This document shows, piece by piece, positions 1-8,912 of a DNA stretch of 64,000 bases. Origin of the DNA: Roseovarius pacificus. Lineage in GTDB: Bacteria > Pseudomonadota > Alphaproteobacteria > Rhodobacterales > Rhodobacteraceae. Numbering within the stretch: the first letter of the stretch is position 1; the number at the start of each line of letters is the position of its first letter. The stretch covers positions 105,604 through 169,603 of the forward strand of contig NZ_FRBR01000008.1 in NCBI RefSeq assembly GCF_900142665.1. Direction: 5' to 3'. Under the pieces are notes generated by a model. It saw nothing but the letters and a program-made list of their open reading frames with translations. It was not told the DNA's origin and made no database searches. Both the position numbers and the translations under genes were made by a program.

Positions 1-664
1 GGCCGCCGAGCGGCTGTTCGGAGATATGGCCCCCAAGGCGCCCTATACCCCCGATATCGCGCGCTTTGCCGGGGGGGAAAGCCGCCGGGTGAAGGAACTG
101 GAACAGGCACATTTCGCGCTGGCCTTCGAAAGCCCCGAATACAGCCATCCCGATATCTACGCCGCGCAAATCTATGCCTCGGCGCTTGGCGGCTCGATGT
201 CGTCCCGTCTGTTTCAGGAAATCCGCGAAAAGCGCGGCCTGTGCTATACGATCTTTTCGCAGGTCGGGGCCTATGCCGATACGGGCATGATGACGATCTA
301 TGCCGGCACCTCCGCCGGTGAAATGGCCAATCTGGCGCAGATCACGCTGGACGAAATGAAACGTGCGGCGGGCGATTTCCGCGTGGACGAGATCGAGCGC
401 GCCCGCGCGCAGATGAAGGCCGGGCTGATGATGGGGCTGGAAAGCCCGTCGAACCGGGCCGAGCGATTGGCGCGCATGTTGCAGATATGGAACCGCGTGC
501 CGCCACTGGACGAGGTGGTCGAAAGGATCGATGCGGTAACCCTTGGCGATGTCCGGCGTCTGGCCGAAACGACGATCAGCACCGCACCGGCGGCGATGGC
601 CCTTTATGGCCCGGTCGAGGCCGCACCCACCCTTGCGGCGTTACAGGACAGGCGCGCCGCCTGA
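1..664 (+). CDS. M16 family metallopeptidase, C-terminal part (5' end outside window)
   Basis: The reading frame is already open at base 2, so this is the last 220 residues of a longer protein; the ATG at 26 is internal. The visible part resembles the C-terminal half of M16 (mitochondrial processing peptidase/PqqL-type) zinc peptidases: a core with ALGGSMSSRLFQEIREKRGL followed by CYTIFSQVGAYADTG is typical of these two-lobed proteins. The zinc-binding HxxEH motif belongs to the N-terminal lobe and lies outside the window, so activity cannot be judged. Its stop overlaps the start of the next gene (ATGA), which suggests translational coupling. Family assignment is firm; the substrate is unknown. 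Confidence 0.85.
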   Translation, partial: AAERLFGDMAPKAPYTPDIARFAGGESRRVKELEQAHFALAFESPEYSHPDIYAAQIYASALGGSMSSRLFQEIREKRGLCYTIFSQVGAYADTGMMTIYAGTSAGEMANLAQITLDEMKRAAGDFRVDEIERARAQMKAGLMMGLESPSNRAERLARMLQIWNRVPPLDEVVERIDAVTLGDVRRLAETTISTAPAAMALYGPVEAAPTLAALQDRRAA

Positions 665-1248
665 TGTTCCTGCCGCGCCGGAAAGTTCGGATCGAAACCG
701 AACGCCTGACCCTGCGCCAGCCCCTGCTGAACGATCACCGCGAATGGGCGACCCTGCGCAAGGAAAGCGCCGATTTCCTGATCCCGTGGGAGCCGACATG
801 GGCGGATGATCATCTGGCGCGCAAGGGATTTTCCAATCGGGTTTACTGGGCGCAGCGGTCGATCTCTCAGGGCACGGCGTTGCCACTGTTCCTGATCCGC
901 CGGACGGATAACGTATTGCTGGGGGCGATCACGCTCGACAATATCCGGCGCGGCCCGGCTCAGGCGGGCACCTTGGGCTACTGGATCGGCGAGCCCCATG
1001 CCCGGCAGGGATACATGCGTGAAGCGATCCTCGGTGTTGTTCATCACGCCTTTGAACGCCTTGATCTGAGCCGGATCGAAGCCGCCTGCCTGCCCGAAAA
1101 CCATGCCTCGCGCGGTTTGCTGGAGAAATCCGGCTTCAAGTACGAAGGCGTCGCGCAAAGCTATTTGCAGATCAATGGCCGCTGGCGCACTCATGTGCTC
1201 TATGCCGCGTTGCGCATGGACAGGCGCGGGCGCACCGGCGTCGGCTGA
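664..1248 (+). CDS. GNAT family N-acetyltransferase, RimJ/RimL type
   Basis: This 194-aa protein has the layout of RimJ/RimL acetyltransferases, which transfer acetyl from acetyl-CoA to an N-terminal amine, often on a ribosomal protein. It begins with the typical strand (IETERLTLRQP, residues about 10-20), contains the acetyl-CoA binding loop (PHARQGYMREA, about 116-126) and ends with the NHASRGLLEKSGFKYEG helix-strand seen in the family. The ATG overlaps the stop of the peptidase gene upstream, so both are probably made from one mRNA. The protein substrate is not predictable from sequence. Length is normal for the family. Confidence 0.88.
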   Translation: MFLPRRKVRIETERLTLRQPLLNDHREWATLRKESADFLIPWEPTWADDHLARKGFSNRVYWAQRSISQGTALPLFLIRRTDNVLLGAITLDNIRRGPAQAGTLGYWIGEPHARQGYMREAILGVVHHAFERLDLSRIEAACLPENHASRGLLEKSGFKYEGVAQSYLQINGRWRTHVLYAALRMDRRGRTGVG

Positions 1249-1347
1249 CCCGCCCTTTACATGTTGGCGGTTGACCGGCTCACCAATAAAGACTGACGTA
1301 AAATCGCGGATTGCCCTATCCTTGCGACGACAAGGAGGTGCTGAGCC

Positions 1348-2166
1348 ATGATTCGACTACTCCTGTTTATGGGCCTGCTGGCCACATCCGCCACCGCGCA
1401 GGACCGTCGCCCCAGCCATTGCATCGCCGTGGCGCAAAACACACCGGGCGTCGAAGTCCTGCATAAGGCCAGCTTTCGTGATCCGGTGCCCGAGTTTTCA
1501 GTCCGGCTGCGCTATATCTCGCATGCCGCGTTTCTGTTGCAGACCGAGGATGGCCTCTCGGCGGTGACCGATTTCACGGGGTTCATCGGTAATGTGGATT
1601 TCATTCCCGACGTGGTGACGATGAACCATGCCCATTCCACCCACTGGACGGCCAACCCCGATCCGGCAATCCCCCATGTGCTGCGCGGATGGGGGGACAC
1701 CAGCGCTGGAGCCGAGCATTACCTCGATCTTGGTGGCATGGTGGTGCGCAATGTTCCCACCGATATTCGTGGCTGGGACGGTGGGGGCGAACCCAACGGC
1801 AATTCGATTTTCGTGTTTGAGGCCGCGGGCCTGTGCATCGGCCATCTGGGGCATTTGCATCATGAACCGAGCGATGAACAATACGCGGCGCTTGGCCGTA
1901 TGGATGTCGTCATGGCCCCGGTCGACGGCGGGTATACCATGCCGCTGGACAACATGATGAACGTGTTGCGTCGGCTGAAAGCCCGGATCGTGATTCCGAT
2001 GCACTGGTTCGCCGACGGGTCGCTTGGCCGCTTTTTGGCCGGGATGGAAGGGGATTTCGAGATCGTCGAAACCGGCACGTCGGAAATCACCGTATCGTTG
2101 CGCAGCCTGCCGGAGCGCCCGACGATCATGGTATTGCGCCCCGCGCTGCTGCGGGAGGCGGAATAG
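1348..2166 (+). CDS. Exported MBL-fold metallo-hydrolase with atypical metal motif
   Basis: The 272-aa product has an N-terminal signal peptide (MIRLLLFMGLLATSATAQ) and then a metallo-beta-lactamase-like fold related to the UlaG/YfiQ group. Motifs seen are a first strand with YISHAAFLLQTEDG, a metal motif NHAHSTHW, a GHLGHLHH segment and a late MHWF histidine. In the usual HxHxDH motif the aspartate would stand where Thr is found here (HAHSTH), so one metal site may be altered. The start is supported by a strong AAGGAGG at 1331-1337. It appears to be a single gene between the acetyltransferase and the flavoprotein. The substrate is unknown; periplasmic location is inferred from the signal. 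Confidence 0.75.
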   Translation: MIRLLLFMGLLATSATAQDRRPSHCIAVAQNTPGVEVLHKASFRDPVPEFSVRLRYISHAAFLLQTEDGLSAVTDFTGFIGNVDFIPDVVTMNHAHSTHWTANPDPAIPHVLRGWGDTSAGAEHYLDLGGMVVRNVPTDIRGWDGGGEPNGNSIFVFEAAGLCIGHLGHLHHEPSDEQYAALGRMDVVMAPVDGGYTMPLDNMMNVLRRLKARIVIPMHWFADGSLGRFLAGMEGDFEIVETGTSEITVSLRSLPERPTIMVLRPALLREAE

Positions 2167-2226
2167 GGGCGTGTCCGCGCCCAAAGAAAGGCTGGACCGT
2201 ACCGCAGGGCATGCTAGCACTTGGGC

Positions 2227-3651
2227 ATGGACCTGACCCCTGTGACGCCCGAGTTCATCGACCGCCTCCGCGCGGCCCTGCCTGCCGCCGCCTTGCGCGA
2301 AACGGCACCGCATTACCTGGAAGAGCCGCGCGGCCGTTGGGCCGGGCAGGCCGGGATCGTCGTTGCGCCGGACAGCGTCGAACAGGTCGCCACCGTCATC
2401 CGCGAGTCACTGGCGGCGCGCGTGGCCGTCGTGCCCTATGGCGGCGGTACGGGGCTGGTGGGTGGGCAGATCTGTGCCGAGGGGCCTGCGCCTGTCGTGC
2501 TCAGCCTCGAGAGGATGACAGAAGTGCGCGCAGTCTATCCCGACGAAAACCTGATGATCGTCGAGGCGGGGGCTATTCTTCAGGACGTGCACGATGCCGC
2601 CGAGGCTGTGAACCGGCTCTATCCGCTCAGTATCGCGTCCAAGGGCAGTGCGCGGATCGGTGGGCTGCTGTCGACCAACGCGGGCGGGGTCAACGTGCTG
2701 CGCTATGGCAATGCGCGCGAACTCTGTCTGGGGCTCGAGGCCGTCCTGCCGGACGGGCGCATCTGGCATGGGCTGAAACGGCTGCGCAAGGACAATACCG
2801 GGTACGATCTGCGCGACCTTCTGATCGGAGCCGAGGGCACGCTTGGTGTCATCACAGCCGCCACCCTGCGGCTGGTGCCGCGCCCCGCCGGGGAAGGCAC
2901 GGCGCTCATGGCGGTGGACAGTCCCGCAGCGGCGCTGAAACTTCTGGCGATGGCGCGCGATCACATGGGCGAAGGCGTGAGCGCGTTCGAACTGATGCAC
3001 CGCATGGGGCTGGATTTCCTGTCCGAAGCATTGCCCGACCTGCGCCAGCCATTCGATATCCCCCCCGAATGGTTCGTGCTGATCGACGTGGGGCTGGCGC
3101 GCGGGCTCGATCCGGCCGAAGCGCTGGAAACCCTGTTTGCCGAGGCCTTCGAGGCCGGACTGGTCAGAGACGGCATGATCGCCCAGAACGAGGCGCAGCG
3201 GCACGCGTTCTGGGAGGTGCGTGAACAGATCCCCGAGGCAAACCGCCGGATCGGTTCGATCAGTTCGCACGACATCTCGGTGCCCTTGGGCGCGATCCCC
3301 GATTTCATCGAAAAGGGAGCCAGGATACTTGCCGGGCTCGGCACGTTCCGCATCAACTGTTTCGGTCATCTTGGCGATGGAAACCTGCATTACAACGTGT
3401 TTCCGGCCAAAGGGCGCAGCCGGGACGACCATGTGAAGGATCACGACGCAATCAAACGCGCGGTGCACGATCTGGTCGACCGGATGGGCGGCTCGGTCAG
3501 TGCCGAACACGGGATCGGGCGGCTCAAGGTCGACGATCTGGAACGCTATGGCGATCCGGTCAAACTGTCGGCCATGCGCGCGATCAAGTCGGCGCTGGAC
3601 CCGATGGGCGTCATGAACCCCGGCGCGGTCTTGCGCAGGTCCGGTTCATAA
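2227..3651 (+). CDS. FAD-binding oxidoreductase, GlcD / D-2-hydroxyacid dehydrogenase family
   Basis: This 474-aa flavoprotein belongs to the D-lactate/glycolate/D-2-hydroxyglutarate dehydrogenase family, which oxidises D-2-hydroxyacids and passes electrons to an acceptor. The PCMH-type FAD domain covers roughly residues 40-215 and shows YGGGTGLVGG (71-80). The C-terminal domain carries the metal/substrate motif HLGDGNLHYN (381-390) and the SAEHGIGRLK segment. I chose ATG 2227 because the TTG two codons earlier has no better context. The gene stands alone, convergent with the leftward formate dehydrogenase accessory genes. It could be a D-2-hydroxyglutarate or D-lactate dehydrogenase; sequence alone does not separate these. 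Confidence 0.88.
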   Translation: MDLTPVTPEFIDRLRAALPAAALRETAPHYLEEPRGRWAGQAGIVVAPDSVEQVATVIRESLAARVAVVPYGGGTGLVGGQICAEGPAPVVLSLERMTEVRAVYPDENLMIVEAGAILQDVHDAAEAVNRLYPLSIASKGSARIGGLLSTNAGGVNVLRYGNARELCLGLEAVLPDGRIWHGLKRLRKDNTGYDLRDLLIGAEGTLGVITAATLRLVPRPAGEGTALMAVDSPAAALKLLAMARDHMGEGVSAFELMHRMGLDFLSEALPDLRQPFDIPPEWFVLIDVGLARGLDPAEALETLFAEAFEAGLVRDGMIAQNEAQRHAFWEVREQIPEANRRIGSISSHDISVPLGAIPDFIEKGARILAGLGTFRINCFGHLGDGNLHYNVFPAKGRSRDDHVKDHDAIKRAVHDLVDRMGGSVSAEHGIGRLKVDDLERYGDPVKLSAMRAIKSALDPMGVMNPGAVLRRSGS

Positions 3652-3690
3652 CGCTCCGGCCCCCGTTTACCGCAAACGCGCTCCACTGTC

Positions 3691-4173
3691 CTAGATATCG
3701 TCCAGATCGCCATGAATGGCGAATTGCTCCAGCCCGGCCTCCTGCGCCTCGATCACGCGGAAACTTTCGCGCACGCCTGCCTCGGTCAGTTCGCGGGCGA
3801 CGGTCAGAAGGGTGTTCGGGGCATGGTCCTCGCACAGCTCGCACATATGGGCGAGCTCGGCCTCGGCCACCGGCAGGGCCGTGTTCACGTCCGGCGCGCC
3901 GTAGATATCGACGAAATGCTGCGCCAGTGCCTGTGCCAGAGCGGCGCGTTCGTCGTCTTCGATCTGCGTGACCGCCACGAAGGTGACCCGGCCAAAGGTT
4001 TCCACACCCAGCCAGCCGTTGGCAAACGCCTGACGCGGCTTGCCGGTCAGGTCGGCCTCGGACCAGTTGGAAAACTCGAACCCGCCCGAGATGCACCACT
4101 CCCCGGTGCGCGCGGGGCTGGCATAGACCCGCATGTCGCTTTCGTCGAAATGGATCGCGCGGGCCAGTTTCAT
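3691..4173 (-). CDS. DUF6505-like protein of the formate dehydrogenase accessory operon
   Basis: This acidic protein of 160 aa has no signal peptide or membrane segment. I recognise it as the small conserved protein (DUF6505 type) that accompanies formate dehydrogenase clusters in Rhodobacterales; no catalytic motif is known to me. Cysteines at CELCED in the second half might bind metal. Its ATG overlaps the stop of the ligase-like gene upstream by 4 bp (TGA/ATG), making it the last gene of a tightly coupled four-gene unit (DUF6494, Mrp, ligase-like, this one). Function is unknown; a role in enzyme maturation is inferred only from the neighbours. Confidence 0.7.
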   Translation of the reverse strand: MKLARAIHFDESDMRVYASPARTGEWCISGGFEFSNWSEADLTGKPRQAFANGWLGVETFGRVTFVAVTQIEDDERAALAQALAQHFVDIYGAPDVNTALPVAEAELAHMCELCEDHAPNTLLTVARELTEAGVRESFRVIEAQEAGLEQFAIHGDLDDI

Positions 4174-4877
4174 GCTGTCTGCTCCAATACCGTGCTGAGC
4201 GGGATCAGTTTTGTCTCGTTCCCGTCCCGCAGCAGCATCCCGAAATTCTCGTCAACGCCCAAAAACGTGCCGCTTTGGCCGTTCCGGGTGATGTCTTCGC
4301 CCATGTCATGGGCCAGTCCGCGCCATTCGGCATGTAGTGGGCGTGGGCCGTCAATCTCCCACCGGGTGATCCAGTGCAGCGTGTGCCGCGCCCAGGCTTC
4401 CAGCAGGGCGGTGGCATTCACATCGGCACAGCCCTCTTCATAGAGCGCGGTTTCGTCCGGGCGTTCCCCCGGCTGGCCACCCGCCGACAACAACGGCAGT
4501 TCCAACCCCACCACCAGCCATCCGGGCATGGCCTGCGCATCCGATGTTCCTGCCATCGTGCGCAACCGGCCACAGGCGGCGCCATTGATGCGCAGCCCGC
4601 CGCCCCATTCCAGATGCACGGCGACCTCGGGTGGGCCAAGCGCGCCAAGAGCGTTCTGGAACCCGATACCACAGGCAGGCAGCATGGCCATCGCCTGTTC
4701 CAGCGGTACCTCGGGGGCCATGACCAATGCCGCGGCCAGTCGGTTGGCGGCCACGTTGTAAACGATCAGTCCCGCGTCGCAGCCAAGCGCGGCCATGGCG
4801 CAGGCCTTTTCGAACGGGTTGATCCCGGCGTCCACCGGGTGGCCCGACATCAAAGGCGGAAAGGCCGGATCGCTCAT
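4170..4877 (-). CDS. Biotin/lipoate--protein ligase family protein (DUF4444-type C-terminus)
   Basis: The 235-aa protein resembles the biotin/lipoate A/B protein ligase fold: an N-terminal half with GGGLRINGAACGRLR and LVVGLELPL strands, and a C-terminal domain of about 60 residues (GTFLGVDENFGMLLRDG) like the small domain found in DUF4444 proteins. True ligases attach biotin or lipoate to a lysine on a carrier; the usual GRGRxG biotin-binding loop is not obvious here, so activity is uncertain. It overlaps the Mrp gene and the DUF6505 gene by 4 bp each, so it is part of the coupled accessory operon beside formate dehydrogenase. An ATG start at 4877 fits the upstream gene's stop. Confidence 0.7.
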   Translation of the reverse strand: MSDPAFPPLMSGHPVDAGINPFEKACAMAALGCDAGLIVYNVAANRLAAALVMAPEVPLEQAMAMLPACGIGFQNALGALGPPEVAVHLEWGGGLRINGAACGRLRTMAGTSDAQAMPGWLVVGLELPLLSAGGQPGERPDETALYEEGCADVNATALLEAWARHTLHWITRWEIDGPRPLHAEWRGLAHDMGEDITRNGQSGTFLGVDENFGMLLRDGNETKLIPLSTVLEQTA

Positions 4878-5944
4878 GCCACCCCCTGCGCCACCAGTGC
4901 CTTGGCGATGTCGCGAAAGGCCTGTGCCTGCGGCGCGTCGGGGTTCGACACCACGATGGGTGCACCACCGTCCGAGGCCGTACGGATGTCGATATGCAGC
5001 GGCACTTCGGCCAGCAGCGGCACGCCCAGCTTGTCGCATTCCGCCTTGACGCCGCCATGGCCGAACACGTGTTCCTCGTGCCCGCAGTTCGAGCAGATAT
5101 GCGTGGACATGTTCTCGATCATGCCCAGGATCGGCACCTTGAGCTGGTTGAACATGTCGATCCCCTTGCGCGCATCCAGAAGCGCCACGTCCTGCGGTGT
5201 CGAAACGATAATCGCGCCATCCACCACCGCCTTTTGTGACAGGGTCATTTGCACATCGCCCGTGCCGGGCGGCAGATCGACCAGCAGCACGTCGAGCGCG
5301 CCCCATTGCACCTGCATCAGCATCTGTTGCAGCGCGCCCATCAACATCGGGCCACGCCAGACCACGGCCTGACCCTCGTTCGACATCAACCCGATGGACA
5401 TCATGGTGACGCCGTGGTTGCGCATCGGCAGGATGGTCTTGCCGTCCGGGCTGGCGGGGCGGCCCGAGACACCCAGCATCCTGGGCTGGCTGGGACCGTA
5501 CACATCGGCGTCCAGCAGGCCCACGCGCCGCCCCTCGGCGGCCAGAGCACAGGCCAGGTTGGCCGAGACGGTGGATTTACCGACGCCGCCCTTGCCGCTG
5601 GCAATCGCGATGATGTGCTTGACGCCCGGCACCGGCTGCGGGCCCTGGGGCTCGGCCTTGCGCTGCGGTTTGAGGTCGGGCGGAGCCTTGGCGGAATGTG
5701 CTGTCAGGACCGCCGACACCTCGGCAACGCCCTCCAGCGCCTTGACAGCTGCTTCGGCACTGGCTCGGGCCGGTTCATAGGCTTCGGCCTTGGCCGGGTC
5801 GATCTCCAGAACGAACCGAACCGTACTGCCCTCCACGTTCAAACCACGCATCGCGCCGGAGGCAACGATATCGCCGCCGCGCACCGGATCGGCGATGCCT
5901 TTCAGCGCCTCGAGAACGCTTTCCCTAGTCAATGCCACGGTCAC
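4874..5944 (-). CDS. Iron-sulfur cluster carrier ATPase, Mrp/ApbC family
   Basis: This 356-aa cytoplasmic protein is a Mrp/ApbC/Nbp35-type P-loop ATPase that holds and delivers Fe-S clusters to target proteins. It has an N-terminal MIP18-like domain (residues about 5-85), a linker, and the deviant Walker A GKGGVGKST (117-125), followed by LLDADVYGPSQPRMLG and DLPPGTGD. The cluster-binding CxxC is present as ICSNCGHE near residue 283. The start is GTG at 5944, inside a GTGA overlap with the DUF6494 gene. Its place next to a multi-[4Fe-4S] formate dehydrogenase and a polyferredoxin suggests that it supplies clusters to these proteins, which is an inference. Confidence 0.92.
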   Translation of the reverse strand: MTVALTRESVLEALKGIADPVRGGDIVASGAMRGLNVEGSTVRFVLEIDPAKAEAYEPARASAEAAVKALEGVAEVSAVLTAHSAKAPPDLKPQRKAEPQGPQPVPGVKHIIAIASGKGGVGKSTVSANLACALAAEGRRVGLLDADVYGPSQPRMLGVSGRPASPDGKTILPMRNHGVTMMSIGLMSNEGQAVVWRGPMLMGALQQMLMQVQWGALDVLLVDLPPGTGDVQMTLSQKAVVDGAIIVSTPQDVALLDARKGIDMFNQLKVPILGMIENMSTHICSNCGHEEHVFGHGGVKAECDKLGVPLLAEVPLHIDIRTASDGGAPIVVSNPDAPQAQAFRDIAKALVAQGVA

Positions 5945-6144
5945 CCTTGCCCCTTGATCGTGCCGGTCACTTCATGTTCGATGTCCAGCCCGTCGACGGT
6001 CAGGACGACTTTGGCCTTGAATTCGCGCCCCTCGAGATCGCCGGCATTGCGCAGGCCCTCTTCGATCGCCTGTTGCGAGGTAACGCCAACCTGTTTGAGG
6101 AACTTGCGCATGGACATGTTGAAATCGCTGAGATCGTCGCTCAT
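5941..6144 (-). CDS. DUF6494-like small protein
   Basis: A soluble 67-aa protein with MSMRKFLKQVGVTSQQAIEE and a C-terminal beta-rich half ending in VTGTIKGQG. I recognise it as the small conserved protein (DUF6494) that precedes Mrp in Rhodobacterales formate dehydrogenase loci; its biochemical role is not known to me. The ATG at 6144 has AAAGGA about 10 bases upstream. It is the first gene of the leftward four-gene coupled unit and overlaps Mrp by 4 bp. A promoter should lie in the 60-base gap to the rightward cytochrome gene. Confidence 0.72.
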   Translation of the reverse strand: MSDDLSDFNMSMRKFLKQVGVTSQQAIEEGLRNAGDLEGREFKAKVVLTVDGLDIEHEVTGTIKGQG

Positions 6145-6204
6145 TTGTCGTGGTCCTTTCCAAGATCATTGACGCAGGGCCGGTGGGGTTTCTACCCTTG
6201 AACC

Positions 6205-6960
6205 ATGCGCCGTTTCGTTACCATGACCTGCCTTGCCGCCATTGTGGTGCTCTGTGCGCCACGCATCGGCGCGGCGCAAGATGTAACGCTCGCCGCACCG
6301 CAGGCATTGCAGGACAGTGGCCTTTTCAAATATGTGCTGCCGCGCTTTTCGCTCAAGACCGGTGTGCGGATCGAACTGGTTGCCGACCCCGCCGGGGCAG
6401 ATGTGTCCTTGTCGCCCGACGGTGCGGGGCGCGTGGTGTTCACCGGCCCGCAGGCGACATGGCGCATGACGGTCCTCGCCCGGTCCAGCGAGGGAGCGGC
6501 GCGTTTTGCCGACTGGCTGACCTCGGAGGTCGGTCAGCGCACCGTTGCCGGTTTCGAGGTGAATGGCGCGGCCCCGTTCGGCCCGCCCAAACCCACCGAT
6601 GCGGAGGTTGCCGAGATCAGCTTTGATGGTGATGTCGCGCGCGGGAAAGCACTGTCCGACACGCTGTGCGGGCGTTGCCATGTGGTCAGGCAAGACAAGA
6701 AGATGGGCGATATCGGCTCGACCCCGTCGTTTTTCGTTCTGCGTGCGCTCAAGGACTGGGACAGCCGGTTCCAGAGCTTTTACGCGCTCAACCCGCATCC
6801 GGCGTTTACGCAGGTGGCCGATGTGACACCACCCTTTCACGAGGAACGTCCGCCGCCGATGATCCCCGTGGAAATGACGCTGGATGACCTTCAGGCAATC
6901 CTTGCCTATGTGGCGGCTCTGGAACCCGCCGATCTGGGCGCGCCGATCCGGCATCAGTGA
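6205..6960 (+). CDS. Binding-protein-like domain fused to a c-type cytochrome
   Basis: The 251-aa precursor has a signal peptide (about residues 1-24) and two parts. Residues about 25-125 look like a shortened extracellular solute-binding protein of the oxoanion type: DSGLFKYVLPRFSLKTGVRI near the start and FADWLTSEVGQRTVAGF at the end match the first and last elements of tungstate/molybdate-type binding proteins. Residues about 140-245 form a class I cytochrome c domain with the heme motif CGRCH (155-159); a candidate axial Met is in PPMIPVEM. The gene is rightward, but its stop overlaps the stop of the leftward polyferredoxin gene by 7 bp. A periplasmic electron carrier for formate oxidation is inferred; the domain pairing is unusual. 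Confidence 0.75.
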   Translation: MRRFVTMTCLAAIVVLCAPRIGAAQDVTLAAPQALQDSGLFKYVLPRFSLKTGVRIELVADPAGADVSLSPDGAGRVVFTGPQATWRMTVLARSSEGAARFADWLTSEVGQRTVAGFEVNGAAPFGPPKPTDAEVAEISFDGDVARGKALSDTLCGRCHVVRQDKKMGDIGSTPSFFVLRALKDWDSRFQSFYALNPHPAFTQVADVTPPFHEERPPPMIPVEMTLDDLQAILAYVAALEPADLGAPIRHQ

Positions 6961-8912
6961 TCCCGGCGCTTGCTGAAATAATCGTCGGTCGTGCGTACCT
7001 GCGGGCGCTCGCCCCCGGCGAATGGGTTGTCCTTTGAATGGAATTGCGCCTTGACCCGGCAATCGTCGCACATCTGGATCATACGCGCGGCGTTTTCATT
7101 GGCGAACATGGCATGTTTGCCCGCCAGTTTCTCGGTGATCCGCTCGACGGTCGATTTCACGCCGAACAGCGCACCGCATTCGATGCAGGCGAACGGTTCT
7201 TCCTCGTTCAAAACCGTTTGCGTCAGCGCCTCGTCGCGCAGGTTGAGGCGCGGCTCGTAGCCGATGGCATTCTCCGGGCAGACATTGGCGCACAGCCCGC
7301 ATTGCAGGCAGGCGTCTTCCTGAAACCGAAGCTGCGGCATGTCGGGATTGTCCACCAATGCCCCCGACGGGCACAGCGACACGCAGGACAGGCACAAGGT
7401 GCAGGCGTCGGTGTTTACCTCTACGGCTCCATACGGCGCGCCAGAGGGCAGGGGCAGGATACTGTCGGGGGCGTTCAGGGCCCTGGCTGCGAGCCGGGCA
7501 ACCTGTCGGCGGCTGCCCATGGGCAGGACCGGCTGTCCGACCGGTGCGGGCACGTCCACGGGCGCATATAGCGCCTCGCACAGGGCGTCGGGATCGGCCA
7601 CGTCCAGCAGGGCGATTCTGCTTTCCCCGGCAATGGCGCGGGCCAGTGGCACCTCCCGATCCAGCGCATCGCGCTCGGTGGTCGGCGACAGCAGGATCGT
7701 CACGTCGGCAAACCCCGAGGCCAGCGCGGCCAGCATCTCGGCATGGCCGAACCCCGAGACCACATCCACCTCGAGCGGGATCACATCCGCAGGCAAGCCC
7801 CGCCCGTATCGCGCGCCAAGCCGGATCATTTCGGCACCGTGGTCACGGTCGCAGACCAGCAGGCGAGGGGCATCGCCCCCGGCCTTGCGATACGCAGACG
7901 CCAGCGTATGGATGCGCCGGAAGGTCATGTCGGGTGGCGGTGCGTCGTAGGTGATCGCCCCCGAAGGGCAAAGCGCGGCACAGGAGCCGCAGCCGGCGCA
8001 GATCATCGGATCGATGCTCACATGCTCGCCTGCGGGGCTGATTGCGCCGGTGGGGCAAATATCGAGGCACCTCGTGCAACCGGGTTTTCCGGCGCGGGAA
8101 TGGGCGCAGATCAGCGGCTCCATCGCCACGTAAAGGGGTTTCTCGAACGTCCCGATCAGTTGCGAGGCTTCCAGCACGGCATCGGCCACCGCCCCGATAC
8201 TGCGGGGATCGGCGCGCAGATATCCTTCGCGTTTCTGCGGGGCGGGAAACAAAGGCGTGCCGCCGGTCAGGTCCAGAATAACATCGCATTCGCTCTGCCC
8301 GCCATCGCGCGGTGCGGACCATGTCAGCGCCCCCCGTCCGGCGGGGTTCACCTGTTGCAGCGCGTCGATGCGCAAGCGGAACTGTCCGAGTGCACCTTCG
8401 GCCCGGTTCAGCCGTCCGCGGATCACATCGAAGTCACGGGTGTCCGGCGGGTCGGTGTCGTCGGTCAACAAGACGGTGACCCCCAACATAGGGGCCAGTT
8501 TTTGCGCAGCATCGAGCGCCACACCCGACTCCCCAATGATCAGGCACAAGCCCTCGGATATCACGTCAACGGTCTTTTCCGGGGGCGCGGTCAGTGTCGC
8601 CTCGGCCATCAGTGCGGCCATTTTGGGTAGTTTCGGACGGGAGTCGTCGGACCATCCCGCCCTGTCGCGCAGATCGGTAAACGCCGGCTCCGGGGCCTCG
8701 GTTTCGGCGGCCAGCTCCTCGAAAACCCGCTGCTCCTGACGGCAACAAATCACTGCGTCACCGGCAGCGATTTCCTCGGCGGCGCGGTCCAGTTGGGTCG
8801 TGCAGAGGTTGGAATGCACCTGCGAGCACGTCTGCCCGGTTGTTCTTTCGATGGCCTCGGAGTCAAGCTCTTGGGTTCCAGAACAATTACAGAGAATCAA
8901 TCGCTTAGCCAT
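6954..8912 (-). CDS. Polyferredoxin-like 4Fe-4S protein of the formate dehydrogenase island
   Basis: This 652-aa cytoplasmic protein carries four classical [4Fe-4S] motifs in two pairs: GCTRCLDICPTGA plus CAGCGSCAALCPSGA in the middle, and CTLCLSCVSLCPSGA plus CLQCGLCANVCPENA in the last third. Additional cysteines occur in the N-terminus (LCNCSG, SNLC, VICC) and C-terminus (CIECGALFG, CDDC). The stretches between look like a nucleotide-binding fold (GLCLIIGESGVALDAAQ). I chose the ATG at 8912, with AGAAGG just upstream, rather than the earlier in-frame start at 9026. It is transcribed away from DUF3305 and likely shares that divergent control region. It may carry electrons to or from formate dehydrogenase or assist its maturation; neither is shown by the sequence. 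Confidence 0.85.
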   Translation of the reverse strand: MAKRLILCNCSGTQELDSEAIERTTGQTCSQVHSNLCTTQLDRAAEEIAAGDAVICCRQEQRVFEELAAETEAPEPAFTDLRDRAGWSDDSRPKLPKMAALMAEATLTAPPEKTVDVISEGLCLIIGESGVALDAAQKLAPMLGVTVLLTDDTDPPDTRDFDVIRGRLNRAEGALGQFRLRIDALQQVNPAGRGALTWSAPRDGGQSECDVILDLTGGTPLFPAPQKREGYLRADPRSIGAVADAVLEASQLIGTFEKPLYVAMEPLICAHSRAGKPGCTRCLDICPTGAISPAGEHVSIDPMICAGCGSCAALCPSGAITYDAPPPDMTFRRIHTLASAYRKAGGDAPRLLVCDRDHGAEMIRLGARYGRGLPADVIPLEVDVVSGFGHAEMLAALASGFADVTILLSPTTERDALDREVPLARAIAGESRIALLDVADPDALCEALYAPVDVPAPVGQPVLPMGSRRQVARLAARALNAPDSILPLPSGAPYGAVEVNTDACTLCLSCVSLCPSGALVDNPDMPQLRFQEDACLQCGLCANVCPENAIGYEPRLNLRDEALTQTVLNEEEPFACIECGALFGVKSTVERITEKLAGKHAMFANENAARMIQMCDDCRVKAQFHSKDNPFAGGERPQVRTTDDYFSKRRDH

